Positions 1 through 9,435 of a stretch of 19,761 bases of DNA are shown here, piece by piece. The notes under the pieces are model-generated. The model was not told the DNA's origin. It saw only the letters and a program-made list of their open reading frames with translations, and did no database searches. The translations under genes were made by a program, and so were the position numbers. Each line of letters begins with the position of its first letter. Position 1 is the first letter of the stretch. This DNA comes from Methanomicrobiaceae archaeon UBA436 (GTDB lineage Archaea; Halobacteriota; Methanomicrobia; Methanomicrobiales; Methanoculleaceae): NCBI GenBank assembly GCA_002497965.1, contig DAFR01000023.1, forward strand, positions 5,879 to 25,639. Reading direction: 5' to 3'.

Positions 1-25
1 CTGAGTTCGAATCTCAGCGGGCCCA
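1..25 (+). tRNA. 3' end of a tRNA (T arm and 3' acceptor strand)
   Basis: A five-base T stem (CTGAG/CTCAG) encloses the canonical TTCGAAT loop. It is followed by the seven-base 3' acceptor strand CGGGCCC and discriminator A. The 5' acceptor strand should therefore begin GGGCCCG just outside the window. CCA is not encoded. The anticodon lies outside the window, so the amino acid cannot be assigned. Confidence 0.88.
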
Positions 26-28
26 CTC

Positions 29-38
29 TTTTTTTTTT
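29..38 (+). terminator. Oligo-T terminator after the tRNA
   Basis: Ten consecutive T residues begin four bases after the tRNA discriminator base. Archaeal RNA polymerase terminates at such oligo-T runs without needing a hairpin, so this is probably the tRNA terminator. The glycogen operon converges on it from the other side, and no T run on the minus strand is seen for that operon. Confidence 0.65.
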
Positions 39-65
39 CAGTCGGTTTCCTGTGATAATTGTGAA

Positions 66-2312
66 TCAGTGGGAGAAGAGGTCGTTTACTCCCACCTTCT
101 CTGTCAGATCCCTCCACGCCTGAGCCTGAGAGTCTTTTATCAGGCTCACTGCATATGGCGTCCCTGCGGCCGCCTTCAGGAGGAAAGGGTAGTAGCGGCC
201 GACATACTCTTTAACCATCCGGCGGGACGAAAACCTCGGGGCATTGCTCCGGATCGACTCTTTCATCATCCTGACCCATCCGTGCGGGATATCATCGATG
301 GAGCGGTCGTAGTAGAGCGGGACAACCTCCCTCTCAAGAAGGTCGTATATCGCCGCAGCATCGATGCTGTCCCTTGAGTCGCAGTCAGCAGCCTCCCCTC
401 CAAACGCCCAGCCGTTCCTGCCGTTGTAGCCCTCCAGCCACCAGCCGTCAAGGATTGAGAGATTCAGCACGCCGTTGAGCGCTGCCTTCATACCGCTTGT
501 CCCGCTTGCCTCCATGGGCGGCAGCGGGTTGTTCAACCAGACATCGGCGCCCTGCACCAGGTAGCGGGCCACATGATTGTTATAATCCTCTATGAATACA
601 ACCCGCCCCCCAAATCCGGGGTCCTGCGTATGCTGGTAGATACGCTGGAGCATCCGCTTACCTTCGGTGTCGGCCGGGTGAGCCTTGCCGGCGAAGATGA
701 TCTGGACAGGGCACCAGGGGTTGTTCACGATGCGTTTGAGCCGGTCGGGGTCCTCGAATATGAGGTATGCCCGTTTGTAGGTCGAGAACCGTCTGGCAAA
801 CCCGATCGTCAGGACCGACGGGTCCAGAAACGCACCTCCGTTTCCAGGGTTCGTCACCCTGACCTCTCGCATCGTCCACCGGAGCCGCTCCCGCTCCCGG
901 AGCCGGTTGATAAGTTTTGCCTTCAGCCAGAGGTGGAGGTTCCAGAGTTCAGCGTCGGGGATCTCGTCTATCAGTTCCCAGACCAGCGGGTTGTCGTGCT
1001 CCGCCAGCCACCCGGGTGCGGTGGGGCCGATGTAGCGGTTGTAGAGCCCCTGCATACGGGTGTTCAGCCAGGTTGGAAGATGTACACCGTTTGTAACGTA
1101 GTCTGCTGGCGCCTCATCTCTTCCTGGCCCGTCGTGCCAGAGAGATCTCCACATGTCGGAGGCGACGGCCCCGTTTGCCCGCGAGACGCCGTTGTGGTGC
1201 GCCGACAGACGGAGCGCGAGCGCGGTCATGTTGAAACCGGAGTCTGGCTGTTCGGGGTTGGCCCCCAGGTGCAGGAACCGGGTTCGGTCGATCCCGAGCG
1301 CAGTGTAATAGGACGCAAAGTATCTCTCGATCAGGTCGATGGGGAAGACATCGTGGCCGGCCGGGACCGGGGTATGCGTGGTGAAGATGGTGGTCGCCCG
1401 CACCTCTTCGAGTGCCTCCTCAAACGCCATCCCCCCCTCAACACGTTCCCTGATCCGCTCAAGCAGCGCAAAGGCCGGGTGCCCTTCGTTCAGGTGCACC
1501 GCTGAATACTCGATACCGAGGGTGTGGAGCACCTTCCTCCCGCCGATGCCGAGCACAATCTCCTGGCGGAGGCGTTGCTCCAGGCCGTCAGCGTAAAGCC
1601 TGGCTGATATGCCGCGGTTCTCTGGATCGTTGCAGGGTATGTCTGTATCCAGAAGGTAAAGCGGTGTCCTGCCGACCTGAACCTTCCAGACGGCGACGTA
1701 TATGGGCGGATCGATATTGGGAACCCGGACTATAAGGTCATTGCCCTCGGCATCGAGAACACGGCTGACCGGCGCAGCATCGTGGTCGAGCGGCTGGGTG
1801 ATATCCTCCTGCCAGCCATCCGGGTTGATCTGCTGGCATACGTAGCCCTGGGAGTAGAGAAACCCGACGGCAACCAGCGGTATCCCGAGATCGCTTGCCT
1901 CCTTCAAGTGGTCGCCGGCAAGGAACCCGAGTCCGCCTGCATAGATGGGTAACGAATGATGGAGTCCGTACTCCGCCGAGAAGTAGGCGAGCGTCAAAGG
2001 GGGGCGATCGGCGTAGTTCTCTGAGAACCATGTTCCGGTTGTGTTCATATACTCCCTGAACCGGTGCATGATGATGTCGTAGCGGTGGCAGTAAGCTGGA
2101 TTATTTGCCGCCCGGTTCAGGAACTCAACCGGGATCTCACGAAGCATCCGGATCGGGTTGTGGGCGCTTGTCCTCCACGCCTGATGGTTCAGCTGTTTGA
2201 AGAGTATCCGGGCTTCCTGGTTCCAGCTCCACCAGAGGTTGTATGCCAGGTCGACAAGTCCGGAGATCCGTTCCGGGACATGATCGAACTGATCGCTGAT
2301 GGAATCTTCCAT
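66..2312 (-). CDS. glgP: Alpha-glucan (glycogen) phosphorylase, GT35
   Basis: The protein (748 aa) releases glucose 1-phosphate from glycogen ends in the cytoplasm, using pyridoxal phosphate. The N-terminus has the DUF3417-like segment of the short bacterial/archaeal phosphorylase type (SGLVDLAYNLWWSWN, about residues 17-31). Later come HLNEGHPAFALLE, TTHTPVPAGHD, NGVHLPTW and the PLP site EASGTSGMKAALNG, with the Schiff-base lysine near residue 609. Length is normal for this type. The frame is open upstream to 2459, but the first 49 codons would overlap malQ and match no family sequence. The ATG at 2312 has GAGG (2323-2326) ten bases upstream and begins the homologous region. It is the last gene of the glycogen operon and the only one separated by a real gap, so it may also have its own promoter. 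Confidence 0.93.
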   Translation of the reverse strand: MEDSISDQFDHVPERISGLVDLAYNLWWSWNQEARILFKQLNHQAWRTSAHNPIRMLREIPVEFLNRAANNPAYCHRYDIIMHRFREYMNTTGTWFSENYADRPPLTLAYFSAEYGLHHSLPIYAGGLGFLAGDHLKEASDLGIPLVAVGFLYSQGYVCQQINPDGWQEDITQPLDHDAAPVSRVLDAEGNDLIVRVPNIDPPIYVAVWKVQVGRTPLYLLDTDIPCNDPENRGISARLYADGLEQRLRQEIVLGIGGRKVLHTLGIEYSAVHLNEGHPAFALLERIRERVEGGMAFEEALEEVRATTIFTTHTPVPAGHDVFPIDLIERYFASYYTALGIDRTRFLHLGANPEQPDSGFNMTALALRLSAHHNGVSRANGAVASDMWRSLWHDGPGRDEAPADYVTNGVHLPTWLNTRMQGLYNRYIGPTAPGWLAEHDNPLVWELIDEIPDAELWNLHLWLKAKLINRLRERERLRWTMREVRVTNPGNGGAFLDPSVLTIGFARRFSTYKRAYLIFEDPDRLKRIVNNPWCPVQIIFAGKAHPADTEGKRMLQRIYQHTQDPGFGGRVVFIEDYNNHVARYLVQGADVWLNNPLPPMEASGTSGMKAALNGVLNLSILDGWWLEGYNGRNGWAFGGEAADCDSRDSIDAAAIYDLLEREVVPLYYDRSIDDIPHGWVRMMKESIRSNAPRFSSRRMVKEYVGRYYPFLLKAAAGTPYAVSLIKDSQAQAWRDLTEKVGVNDLFSH

Positions 2313-2353
2313 GGAACCCTGTCCTCTGATTGCTGGTGTAGTTTTTCTCACAG

Positions 2354-2369
2354 TTATTATATTCCTTTT
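2354..2369 (-). promoter_or_regulatory. Candidate internal promoter (BRE/TATA) of glgP
   Basis: Read on the minus strand, AAAAGG followed by AATATAATAA resembles an archaeal BRE plus TATA box. It lies about 47 bases upstream of the glgP ATG, so transcription would start near 2335 and leave a leader of about 20 nt carrying the GAGG ribosome site. The 112-nt gap between malQ and glgP is strikingly AT-rich inside a GC-rich operon. Two GATATC sites (2370-2375 and 2392-2397), 22 bp apart, lie immediately upstream of the BRE. Confidence 0.5.
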
Positions 2370-2424
2370 GATATCTTCTCCATATCCAGATGATATCGTA
2401 ATTATTGAGTCATTTGTGGTCTTT

Positions 2425-3921
2425 TCAACTTCTCCCATAGACCTCTGCCATCCCCGCAAACTCCTGCATGGCCTCTTCCCTCATCTGCTCCGGGCGGAGC
2501 CGCCATTCCCAGTTTCCTTTTGCTGTGGCCGGCCGGTTCATCCGTGCCTCCCGCCCGAGACCCAGTATATCCTGCATCGGGATGATGACCGTCTCTGCGG
2601 GTGAGAGCATCGCGAGGCGGACGAGGATCCTGTGCACCTGGTCGGCGCTCACAGCCCCTCCTATGTAGCGGAAGAGGAGGTCTTTCTGGCGATCGGTGAT
2701 CTCGTGCTCGAACCACCCACGGACGGTGTTGTTGTCGTGTGTGCCCGTGTATGTGACGCAGTTTCGGCCGATGTTGTGGGGTGCATGGAGGTTCTCTGCT
2801 ATATCGCCGTCAAACCCAAACAGCAGGACCCTCATCCCCGGAAACCCGAACAGTGCCATCATCTCGCGGACATCGGGGGTGATGTAACCGAGGTCCTCGG
2901 CAATGATCGGGAGGCACGGCCTGCTCCGGACAAGGTGCGTCAGGAGTTCACGCCCCGGCGCATCGACCCAGCGGCCGTTCTGCGCCGTCGCCGCACCGGC
3001 CGGGACCTCCCAGTGCTGGACGAACCCCCGGAAATGATCAAGCCGCAGCCTGTCGAGAAGAGCGAGGGCGCGCTCGATCCGGCTCTCCCACCACGAAAAC
3101 CGCTCTTCCCTGTGCGCCTCCCAGCGGTAGACAGGGTTTCCCCATAGTTGCCCGGTCTCGCTGAAGAGATCCGGTGGTACACCCGCGACGGCAGTCGGCC
3201 TCCTCTGCTCGTCGAGTTTGAAGAGTCCCGGGTTTGACCACGTATCGGCGCTGTCGTAGGTGACGTAGAACGGGATGTCCCCGATGACCTGGACATGGCG
3301 GGCACGGCAGCAGTCTTTGAACCTCTTCCACTGTCTGTCAAAAACATACTGGAGAAACTTCTCCCTTAAGATCCGCTCGGCAAGTTTCGCGGCGCAGTTC
3401 TCCAGCGGCTCCTGCTCCCTGTCCCGGACGGCGACCGGCCATTCTCCCCACGCCCGCCCGGCAAAGTGCTCTTTCAGGGCCACAAAGAGGGCATAATCAT
3501 CGAGCCATGAGGCGTTATCAACCGAGAACTCCTCGTATCGGTAGTCGCGGCCCCTTTCCCTGAACCGCTCAAACCCCCGGTCAAAGAGTTTGTTCTTGTA
3601 GTCGATCACCCGGGGGTAGTCGACCCGGTCAACCGGGAACCAGGGCGGGTCCGCGATATCAGCGGCGTCGAGAAAACCGTCTGCAACCATCTGCTCCGGG
3701 CTGATAAGCCAGGTGTTCCCGGCAAACGCCGAGTTGCTCTGGTAGGGGGAGTTGCCGAACGCCGGGAAAGTCGGGTTGAGGGGGAGGATCTGCCAGTAGC
3801 GCTGTCCGGCACCGGCGAGGATATCCAGAAACCGCTGTGCCGCGGGACCCACGTCGCCGATCCCGTATGCCGAGGGGAGAGACGTTATATGGAGCAGAAC
3901 CCCGCTTCCTCGCCGGTTCAT
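2425..3921 (-). CDS. malQ: 4-alpha-glucanotransferase (amylomaltase), GH77
   Basis: The protein (498 aa) transfers alpha-1,4-glucan segments between maltodextrins, so that short stubs left by phosphorylase can be reused. Length is typical of GH77. The N-terminus RGSGVLLHITSLPS is characteristic. Catalytic candidates are the nucleophile D295 in RLDHFRGF, the acid/base E342 in IIAEDLGYITPDV, and the stabiliser D396 in YTGTHDNNT. WSNPGLFKLDEQRRP with GVPPDLFS (about 228-253) is the family's substrate loop. The ATG overlaps the stop of the upstream DUF3536 gene as ATGA, so translation is probably coupled. A longer upstream reading frame exists but only shadows that gene. Confidence 0.93.
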   Translation of the reverse strand: MNRRGSGVLLHITSLPSAYGIGDVGPAAQRFLDILAGAGQRYWQILPLNPTFPAFGNSPYQSNSAFAGNTWLISPEQMVADGFLDAADIADPPWFPVDRVDYPRVIDYKNKLFDRGFERFRERGRDYRYEEFSVDNASWLDDYALFVALKEHFAGRAWGEWPVAVRDREQEPLENCAAKLAERILREKFLQYVFDRQWKRFKDCCRARHVQVIGDIPFYVTYDSADTWSNPGLFKLDEQRRPTAVAGVPPDLFSETGQLWGNPVYRWEAHREERFSWWESRIERALALLDRLRLDHFRGFVQHWEVPAGAATAQNGRWVDAPGRELLTHLVRSRPCLPIIAEDLGYITPDVREMMALFGFPGMRVLLFGFDGDIAENLHAPHNIGRNCVTYTGTHDNNTVRGWFEHEITDRQKDLLFRYIGGAVSADQVHRILVRLAMLSPAETVIIPMQDILGLGREARMNRPATAKGNWEWRLRPEQMREEAMQEFAGMAEVYGRS

Positions 3922-6320
3922 CCCCGTCTCGCCCCCTGAAGGGCACGCACGCCCAGGGATACCGCCGCCATCCTGTAGGCCTCCACCCACCGTTCTGCAC
4001 CGCCATCTCCACGTCCGGCACGCCCGCACATCTCCGTGTAGTGCCCGCGCAGCCTGATACAGATGTTCTGGCTCTCCCAGAGGTCAAGAGGCAGTGCAAG
4101 CAGCCTCGCGCAACCGACGATGCGCGGAATCTCTTCGAGTGGGGCGGGGTCGTCAGGTCTGGCCGCCGCCGCGCGGATAGACCTTTCGATCCTCCTCCCC
4201 GCTGCCACTGCCAGGGCGGGTATATCGGGCGTAGCGTTCAGGGCCCCCACCTCCTTTGCGATCGCCAGAAATCGGCCTGGGTCAGGGCACCCCTCCTCGA
4301 AGATCGAGGCCAGGCACCTGCTCCTGGCATACGCCATGAGGTGGACTGCGGCCCCGGGTAAAGGGACCCCGAGGTCTTTGAGCGTCCGGATCAGGGTTGA
4401 TTCATCCAGGTAGACCCCGCAGACCGCCTCCTCGATCCCCGGTATCATCTCGCGGGCTATCGCCCACCTCTCCTCGTCGGAGAGGTCTGCTGCGGTATAG
4501 AGCCGGCTGAAACCCGCCGGTATCGCCCCGGCCGGATCCGGGCCGGCGAGCGCCTCCCGGATCGCCGCATCGCCGCCGGGTTCGTTCACCCCGAGGACGA
4601 TGCTATCGATCCCGTCAAAGAGTGCGGCCGTGTCATAGGCCCCCTCTTCTCCCGCAGCGCGGGACCGCAGGTGAACCCTCCCCAGGATACGTCGCCTATC
4701 ACCGGCGTTCAGGCGGTATGGCCACTCCACCTGGATTGCATGCATCCCGGAGGTGGCCGCTGGGTGTTCAAGGCCAAAGAGGGCGTAGAGGGCGACCCCG
4801 GCCGCGATCCGGGGCAGATCGAAAACCCGCGGCCTGATACGGGCGTCGTAGACCTCAGCACCGGTTGCGTGCCCGGGGTCGTTGCCCCTGGCCCGTTGGA
4901 GGGTCTCGACGAACGCCGGTTCGAGATCGAGGCCGAGAACCCGCCGGGCGAGATCAATTACCCGTTTTGCGTGGCGTATGACCTGGACGCTCCCCGGTTC
5001 TGCAATATCATCGAAGAACCAGCCGCAGCTTGTCTGCATAAGGTTCGCCTGCCTCTCAATCTCGAAGAGCGCCAGGAGCCGTTGCCTGTCTTCCGCAGAG
5101 AGGTTGCCGGTGGTGTGCCTCGCGATGAATGCCTCCACAGCCTCATCAGACCAGGTGCCCAGGACGAGGCTGACGGCATCGTCCCGGGCCGTCAGCGGGT
5201 CATCGAGGATCTCAGCGAGCGCCTCATCCAGGCGGGGTGTGATGGCGTCCCGGACGATGACGATCGCCTCCCGGAGCGGGCCGCGCCAGGCCTGTGACCA
5301 CGCAGGGTGCGCGCCGCTGCTGCAGCCGCAGTTCCCTCGCCAGCGTTCAATGCCGTGGGGGCAGCTCCAGGACGTCTCCTCCCGGATGGTGACCTCATGG
5401 GTGGGGGGGTTGGCGGCCAGGTAGGCGCCATAGACCGTGAGGCTGACGTTCTGGTGCGATTCGAGCGATCGGAGGCAGTAAGCGAGCGCCATATCCCCGA
5501 ATTTGCGGTGGTGGCCGTAAGTCTCTCCATCGGTCGCGATATGCACAAGTTCTGAGCGCTCTCCCTCAGGCGAGAACGCCTCGACCAGCCTTTCGGCAAA
5601 CCGCTCCCCGTTTGAGAGAAGGTCACCGAACGCGACTTCCTGTGAGATCCCGGCGTTGTAGAAGAAGATCGCGATCCTTCGGCCCGAGGGGAGGCGGCAA
5701 ACATACGGCATCGTCGTATCCAGGCTGTCATCAGTGACCTCTGTCCAGGTTGCCGTCCCCATCTCCCGCACCCTCGCCGCCTGGTGGGGGGCAAGGATGG
5801 TGAAGAGGATTCCGGCCTCCGCCATCAGGTCGAGCGACTCGAGATCGACCGCGGTCTCCGGAAGCCACATCCCCTCGGGCATCCGGCCGAACCTTGCCGC
5901 AAAGTCGCGGACGCCCCAGACGACCTGTCTCCGCTTATCACGCCGGGTCGCCAGCGGCATGATGATGTGGTTGTAGCAGCATGCAATCGCCGACCCGTGG
6001 CCGGCGTAGCGCTCCTGACTCTCATGGTCGGCTGCAAGGATTGCCTGGTAGACCGCCGGGCGGTGGCGGGCGAGCCAGGACAAGAGCGTCGGTGCGGCCG
6101 TGAAACTGATCCGCGCGTAGTTGTTAACGATCTCCTCTATCAGCCCGTCGGCATCCAGTATGCGTGCGGCGGTGTTCGGGGCGTAACACTCTGCGGTCAC
6201 CCGCTCGTTCCAGTCATGGTAGGGGGCGGCGGAGCGCTGCATGCCGACCTCCCCTAGCCAGGGGTTCTCCCGCGGTGGCTGGTAGAAATGGCCGTGGATG
6301 CAGACGGCACGCTTCTTCAT
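3918..6320 (-). CDS. GH57 amylase with C-terminal DUF3536 domain
   Basis: The protein (800 aa) is a large GH57 alpha-glucan hydrolase or transferase, presumably trimming stored glycogen; exact activity is unknown. It begins MKKRAVCIHGHFYQPPREN, the first conserved region of GH57. The catalytic pair looks intact: E155 in GMWLPETAVD (nucleophile) and D264 in HIATDGETYGHH (acid). From about residue 500 the protein matches the helical DUF3536-type C-terminus. The chosen ATG lies 5 nt after the glgB stop, and codons further upstream overlap glgB and look random. It overlaps malQ downstream by ATGA. This is the GH57 member of the operon with complete active-site motifs, unlike the first gene. Confidence 0.88.
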   Translation of the reverse strand: MKKRAVCIHGHFYQPPRENPWLGEVGMQRSAAPYHDWNERVTAECYAPNTAARILDADGLIEEIVNNYARISFTAAPTLLSWLARHRPAVYQAILAADHESQERYAGHGSAIACCYNHIIMPLATRRDKRRQVVWGVRDFAARFGRMPEGMWLPETAVDLESLDLMAEAGILFTILAPHQAARVREMGTATWTEVTDDSLDTTMPYVCRLPSGRRIAIFFYNAGISQEVAFGDLLSNGERFAERLVEAFSPEGERSELVHIATDGETYGHHRKFGDMALAYCLRSLESHQNVSLTVYGAYLAANPPTHEVTIREETSWSCPHGIERWRGNCGCSSGAHPAWSQAWRGPLREAIVIVRDAITPRLDEALAEILDDPLTARDDAVSLVLGTWSDEAVEAFIARHTTGNLSAEDRQRLLALFEIERQANLMQTSCGWFFDDIAEPGSVQVIRHAKRVIDLARRVLGLDLEPAFVETLQRARGNDPGHATGAEVYDARIRPRVFDLPRIAAGVALYALFGLEHPAATSGMHAIQVEWPYRLNAGDRRRILGRVHLRSRAAGEEGAYDTAALFDGIDSIVLGVNEPGGDAAIREALAGPDPAGAIPAGFSRLYTAADLSDEERWAIAREMIPGIEEAVCGVYLDESTLIRTLKDLGVPLPGAAVHLMAYARSRCLASIFEEGCPDPGRFLAIAKEVGALNATPDIPALAVAAGRRIERSIRAAAARPDDPAPLEEIPRIVGCARLLALPLDLWESQNICIRLRGHYTEMCGRAGRGDGGAERWVEAYRMAAVSLGVRALQGARRG

Positions 6321-6325
6321 CCGGT

Positions 6326-8266
6326 TTACGCCCCCTCGGGGGTGAAGATGACGACCGCAAGAGGAGGCAGAGTGAGCGGGAGCGACCACGCCCGGCCGTG
6401 CGCCGGAACCTGTTCCGCTTCCACCCCGCCCAGGTTCCCCACACCGCTCCCGCCGTACTCAACCGCATCGCTGTTGAGCACCTCTCGCCAGAACCCGCCG
6501 AAGGGGACGCCTATCCGGTAGCCGTAACGTGGTACCGGGGTGAAGTTGCAGGCGACAAGGACAATATCATCGACCGACCGACCGCGCCGCAGGTAACTTA
6601 TGATGCTCTTTTCAGCATCCGAGAAGTCAACCCACTCAAACCCTGAAGTGTCGGCATCGCACTCATGGAGGGCGGCTTTGCGACGGTACAGGCGGTTTAA
6701 GTCGGTGACCCAGCGGAGGATCCCCTGGTGCGGCGCATACTGGAGGAGGTGCCACTCAAGCTCGGTCTCGTGGCTCCACTCCGACCACTGCCCGAACTCT
6801 CCGCCCATGAAGAGGAGTTTCTTCCCCGGGTGCGTGAACATATACCCGAAGAGGAGACGGAGGTTTGCCCTTTTCTGCCACTCATCACCGGGCATCTTTC
6901 CGATGAGCGCGCTCTTCTCGTGGACGACCTCGTCGTGCGAGAGGGGGAGGATGTAGCGCTCTGAGAAGGCGTAGGATATGCTGAACGTCAGGAGGGCGTG
7001 CCGGTACTTCCGATAGATCGGGTCGAGCGCGAAGTAGTCGAGCGTGTCATGCATCCAGCCCATGTTCCATTTCAGGTCAAACCCTAACCCTCCTGTGGCG
7101 CCCGGCGCGGTCACCCCTGCCCAGGCGGTAGCCTCCTCGGCTATGGCGAGCGTATCAGGATAGTTTGCATGGACGGTGTCGTTTAACTTCCGGAGGAACC
7201 CTATCGCGTCCAGGTTCTCCCGCCCCCCGTAGATGTTTGGAGTCCACTCACCGGGACGACGGGCGTAGTCAAGGTAGAGCATCGAGGAGACCGCGTCCAC
7301 CCTTATACCGTCGGCGTGGTAGCGGTCGAGCCAGAACACGGCACTGCTGATAAGAAACGATCGAACCTCGTTTCGCCCCAGGTTAAAGACGTAACTCTTC
7401 CACTCCGGGTGGTAGCGCTGGCCTGGCTGCTCGTGCTCGTAAAGGTGGGTGCCGTCAAAGTAAGAGAGTCCATAGCCGTCGGAGGGAAAGTGGGACGGCA
7501 CCCAGTCCAGGATCACCCCGATCCCGCGCTTGTGCAGGTAGTCGACGAGATGCATGAAGTCCTGCGGGGTGCCGTACCTGCTCGTCGGGGCGAAGTAGCC
7601 GAGAGTCTGGTAACCCCAGGAGGCGTAGAGCGGGTGCTCCATGATCGGGAGGAACTCAACATGGGTGAAACCTGCATCGAGCATGTAACTTGCGAGTTCT
7701 ACTGCGAGTTCCTGGTAACTCATGCACCGTCCCTTTCCATCATCCGGCAGCCGCCACGAGCCGGCGTGGACCTCATAGGTTGAGATCGGAGCGGCAGGGT
7801 TGTTAAACTCTTCCCGGCGCCGCATCCACGCCCGGTCATGCCAGGAGTAGGAGGTGTCCCAGATTATGGAGGCGGTCTTCGGCGGAACCTCCCAGTAGTA
7901 GGCGAAGGGATCGCCTTTCTCCACCGAGTAGTTGTTGTAGCGGCTCCTGATGTAGTACTTGTAGAGATCCCTGTGGCCGACACCCGGGATAAACCCCTCC
8001 CAGATGCCTGACCCGTCGCTCCGCGCCCTTAGCGGGTTTTTCCCGGCCACCCAGCCGTTGAAGTCGCCTATGACCGAGACCTCCTCGGCGTTTGGCGCCC
8101 AGACCGCAAAGAATGTTCCTTTAACGCCGCTGGAGATGGCGATGTGCGACCCCAGTTTTTCGTAGAGGCGTGTGTGCGTCCCCTGCCGAAAGAGGTAGAC
8201 GTCGTAATCGGTTATGAGACTCCCCGTCTTTGTGATATCGGCCAATCTCTGCTGCACGCTCTTCAT
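6326..8266 (-). CDS. glgB: 1,4-alpha-glucan branching enzyme, GH13
   Basis: The protein (646 aa) introduces alpha-1,6 branches into the growing glucan. It has an N-terminal CBM48-like domain (TFFAVWAPNAEEVSVIGDFNGW, about 51-72), then a GH13 barrel. The barrel shows STYEVHAGSWR (162-172), GVILDWVPSHFP (250-261), the nucleophile region GIRVDAVSSMLYLDY with D324, IAEEATAW (375-382) and LPLSHDEVVHEKSAL. Length matches bacterial GlgB lacking the long N-terminal extension. The ATG overlaps the TGA of the synthase gene (ATGA), with a G-rich purine stretch just upstream, so synthase and branching enzyme are probably co-translated. Confidence 0.94.
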   Translation of the reverse strand: MKSVQQRLADITKTGSLITDYDVYLFRQGTHTRLYEKLGSHIAISSGVKGTFFAVWAPNAEEVSVIGDFNGWVAGKNPLRARSDGSGIWEGFIPGVGHRDLYKYYIRSRYNNYSVEKGDPFAYYWEVPPKTASIIWDTSYSWHDRAWMRRREEFNNPAAPISTYEVHAGSWRLPDDGKGRCMSYQELAVELASYMLDAGFTHVEFLPIMEHPLYASWGYQTLGYFAPTSRYGTPQDFMHLVDYLHKRGIGVILDWVPSHFPSDGYGLSYFDGTHLYEHEQPGQRYHPEWKSYVFNLGRNEVRSFLISSAVFWLDRYHADGIRVDAVSSMLYLDYARRPGEWTPNIYGGRENLDAIGFLRKLNDTVHANYPDTLAIAEEATAWAGVTAPGATGGLGFDLKWNMGWMHDTLDYFALDPIYRKYRHALLTFSISYAFSERYILPLSHDEVVHEKSALIGKMPGDEWQKRANLRLLFGYMFTHPGKKLLFMGGEFGQWSEWSHETELEWHLLQYAPHQGILRWVTDLNRLYRRKAALHECDADTSGFEWVDFSDAEKSIISYLRRGRSVDDIVLVACNFTPVPRYGYRIGVPFGGFWREVLNSDAVEYGGSGVGNLGGVEAEQVPAHGRAWSLPLTLPPLAVVIFTPEGA

Positions 8267-9435
8267 CCCTCCCCGCCGCCGCCGTCGCGGCCTGCTGCAA
8301 TAACCTTCCGGTAGACATCGAGCATCCGGTCGGTGACGACACTCCACCGGAACCTCTCCATAACCTTCCGTCGCCCCGCCCGCCCGAGTCGCTGCATGTG
8401 TGCGGGGTCATTGATGAGGAGGCATACCCCCCAGGCTATCGATTCCGGACGGACGGGGACCTTGATACCGTCCTTGAAGTTCTCTATGTTCTCGGCGAGC
8501 CCCCCGACGTCTGTCGCGACGACGCAACGCTCAGCGCTCCAGGCTTCTGTAAGGACGAGTCCAAAGGGCTCGTTTCTGCTTGGTATGACTACAAGGTCGC
8601 AGGCGTTCAGGATCTGGAGGTGCTCTTCGTCGGCGACGTAGCCCAGGAACTGCACGGGAAGACCGGTTGCCATCTTCTCCAGGCTCTCGCGCATATCCCC
8701 GGTGCCTGCGAAGAGGAACTGGACGTCCCAGCGTCTGGCGAGGATCGCGGGTATGGCCCGAACCAGGAGGTCGGGCCCCTTCTGGTAGGTGAGGCGGCCG
8801 ACAAAGAGGACAACGGGTGCAAGGGGATGGATGCCGTAACGTTTCTTCACCTCGCCCGGGTCGACCTGGATGCGGTAGGCGTCGGGGTCGATCCCGTTCG
8901 GGATGACGGTGACTTTCCATTCCGGGACGCCATACAGCCACATCACCTCGGTCTTTGTCGAGTTTGATACCGTTGTGACCGCTTTTGCGATGTAGCCGCC
9001 ATACCATTCTTTGCCTGATATCTCCCGGAACTCCCACCAGCCACCGAAGTTTCCGCCGTTGCGGCCGTACTCGGTAGAGTGGTAGGAGAGAATGGTGTTG
9101 CGGTCGCGCAGGACGTGCATCGCCTCAACCATGTGCCAGTCGTGGAAGTGGAGGATGTCAAACGGCGGTGTGTCGTGAGCCCGAAAGGCGTCGAGAAGCA
9201 TGTTGCTCATCGTCCTGCAGTAGTCGACGATGTTGTCGCCGTAGGGCAGGCAGTAATGGTAGCGGACACCGTTGATGGCTGCATCCTCCCCCTCGCCCCG
9301 TGTGAAGAAGTGAACCTCGTGCCCCCCTGCCGCCAGGTGCTCTGCAAGGTGGGTTGCCGCCGGTGCAAGCCCGCCAACCTTGAACCTGGAGTGGAGTGAC
9401 TCCCAGCTGAAGAATGCTATCTTATACGTTTCCAT
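8263..9435 (-). CDS. Glycogen synthase-type glycosyltransferase, GT4
   Basis: The protein (390 aa) is a retaining, GT-B fold glycosyltransferase that most likely elongates glycogen from a nucleotide-glucose donor. Seen: donor/acceptor loop KVGGLAPAATHLAEHL (19-34), HFHDWHM (97-102), HSTEYGRNGGNFGGWWEF (119-136), PNGIDPDAY (179-187), VGRLTYQKGPDLL with R214 and K219, and the EX7E motif with E289 and E297. It is shorter than GT5 GlgA, matching the archaeal GT4 form, so the symbol glgA is withheld. The chosen ATG is preceded by AGAGGA about ten bases away. It lies 19 nt inside the upstream GH57 gene, and the longer frame upstream of it is a shadow of that gene. No ADP-glucose pyrophosphorylase is in the window, so the donor is unknown. 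Confidence 0.88.
   Translation of the reverse strand: METYKIAFFSWESLHSRFKVGGLAPAATHLAEHLAAGGHEVHFFTRGEGEDAAINGVRYHYCLPYGDNIVDYCRTMSNMLLDAFRAHDTPPFDILHFHDWHMVEAMHVLRDRNTILSYHSTEYGRNGGNFGGWWEFREISGKEWYGGYIAKAVTTVSNSTKTEVMWLYGVPEWKVTVIPNGIDPDAYRIQVDPGEVKKRYGIHPLAPVVLFVGRLTYQKGPDLLVRAIPAILARRWDVQFLFAGTGDMRESLEKMATGLPVQFLGYVADEEHLQILNACDLVVIPSRNEPFGLVLTEAWSAERCVVATDVGGLAENIENFKDGIKVPVRPESIAWGVCLLINDPAHMQRLGRAGRRKVMERFRWSVVTDRMLDVYRKVIAAGRDGGGGEG

Noticed and set aside
573..1505. 310-codon plus-strand frame opposite glgP
   Set aside because: It is the antisense shadow of glgP, with proline/arginine/valine-rich random-like sequence and no motif.
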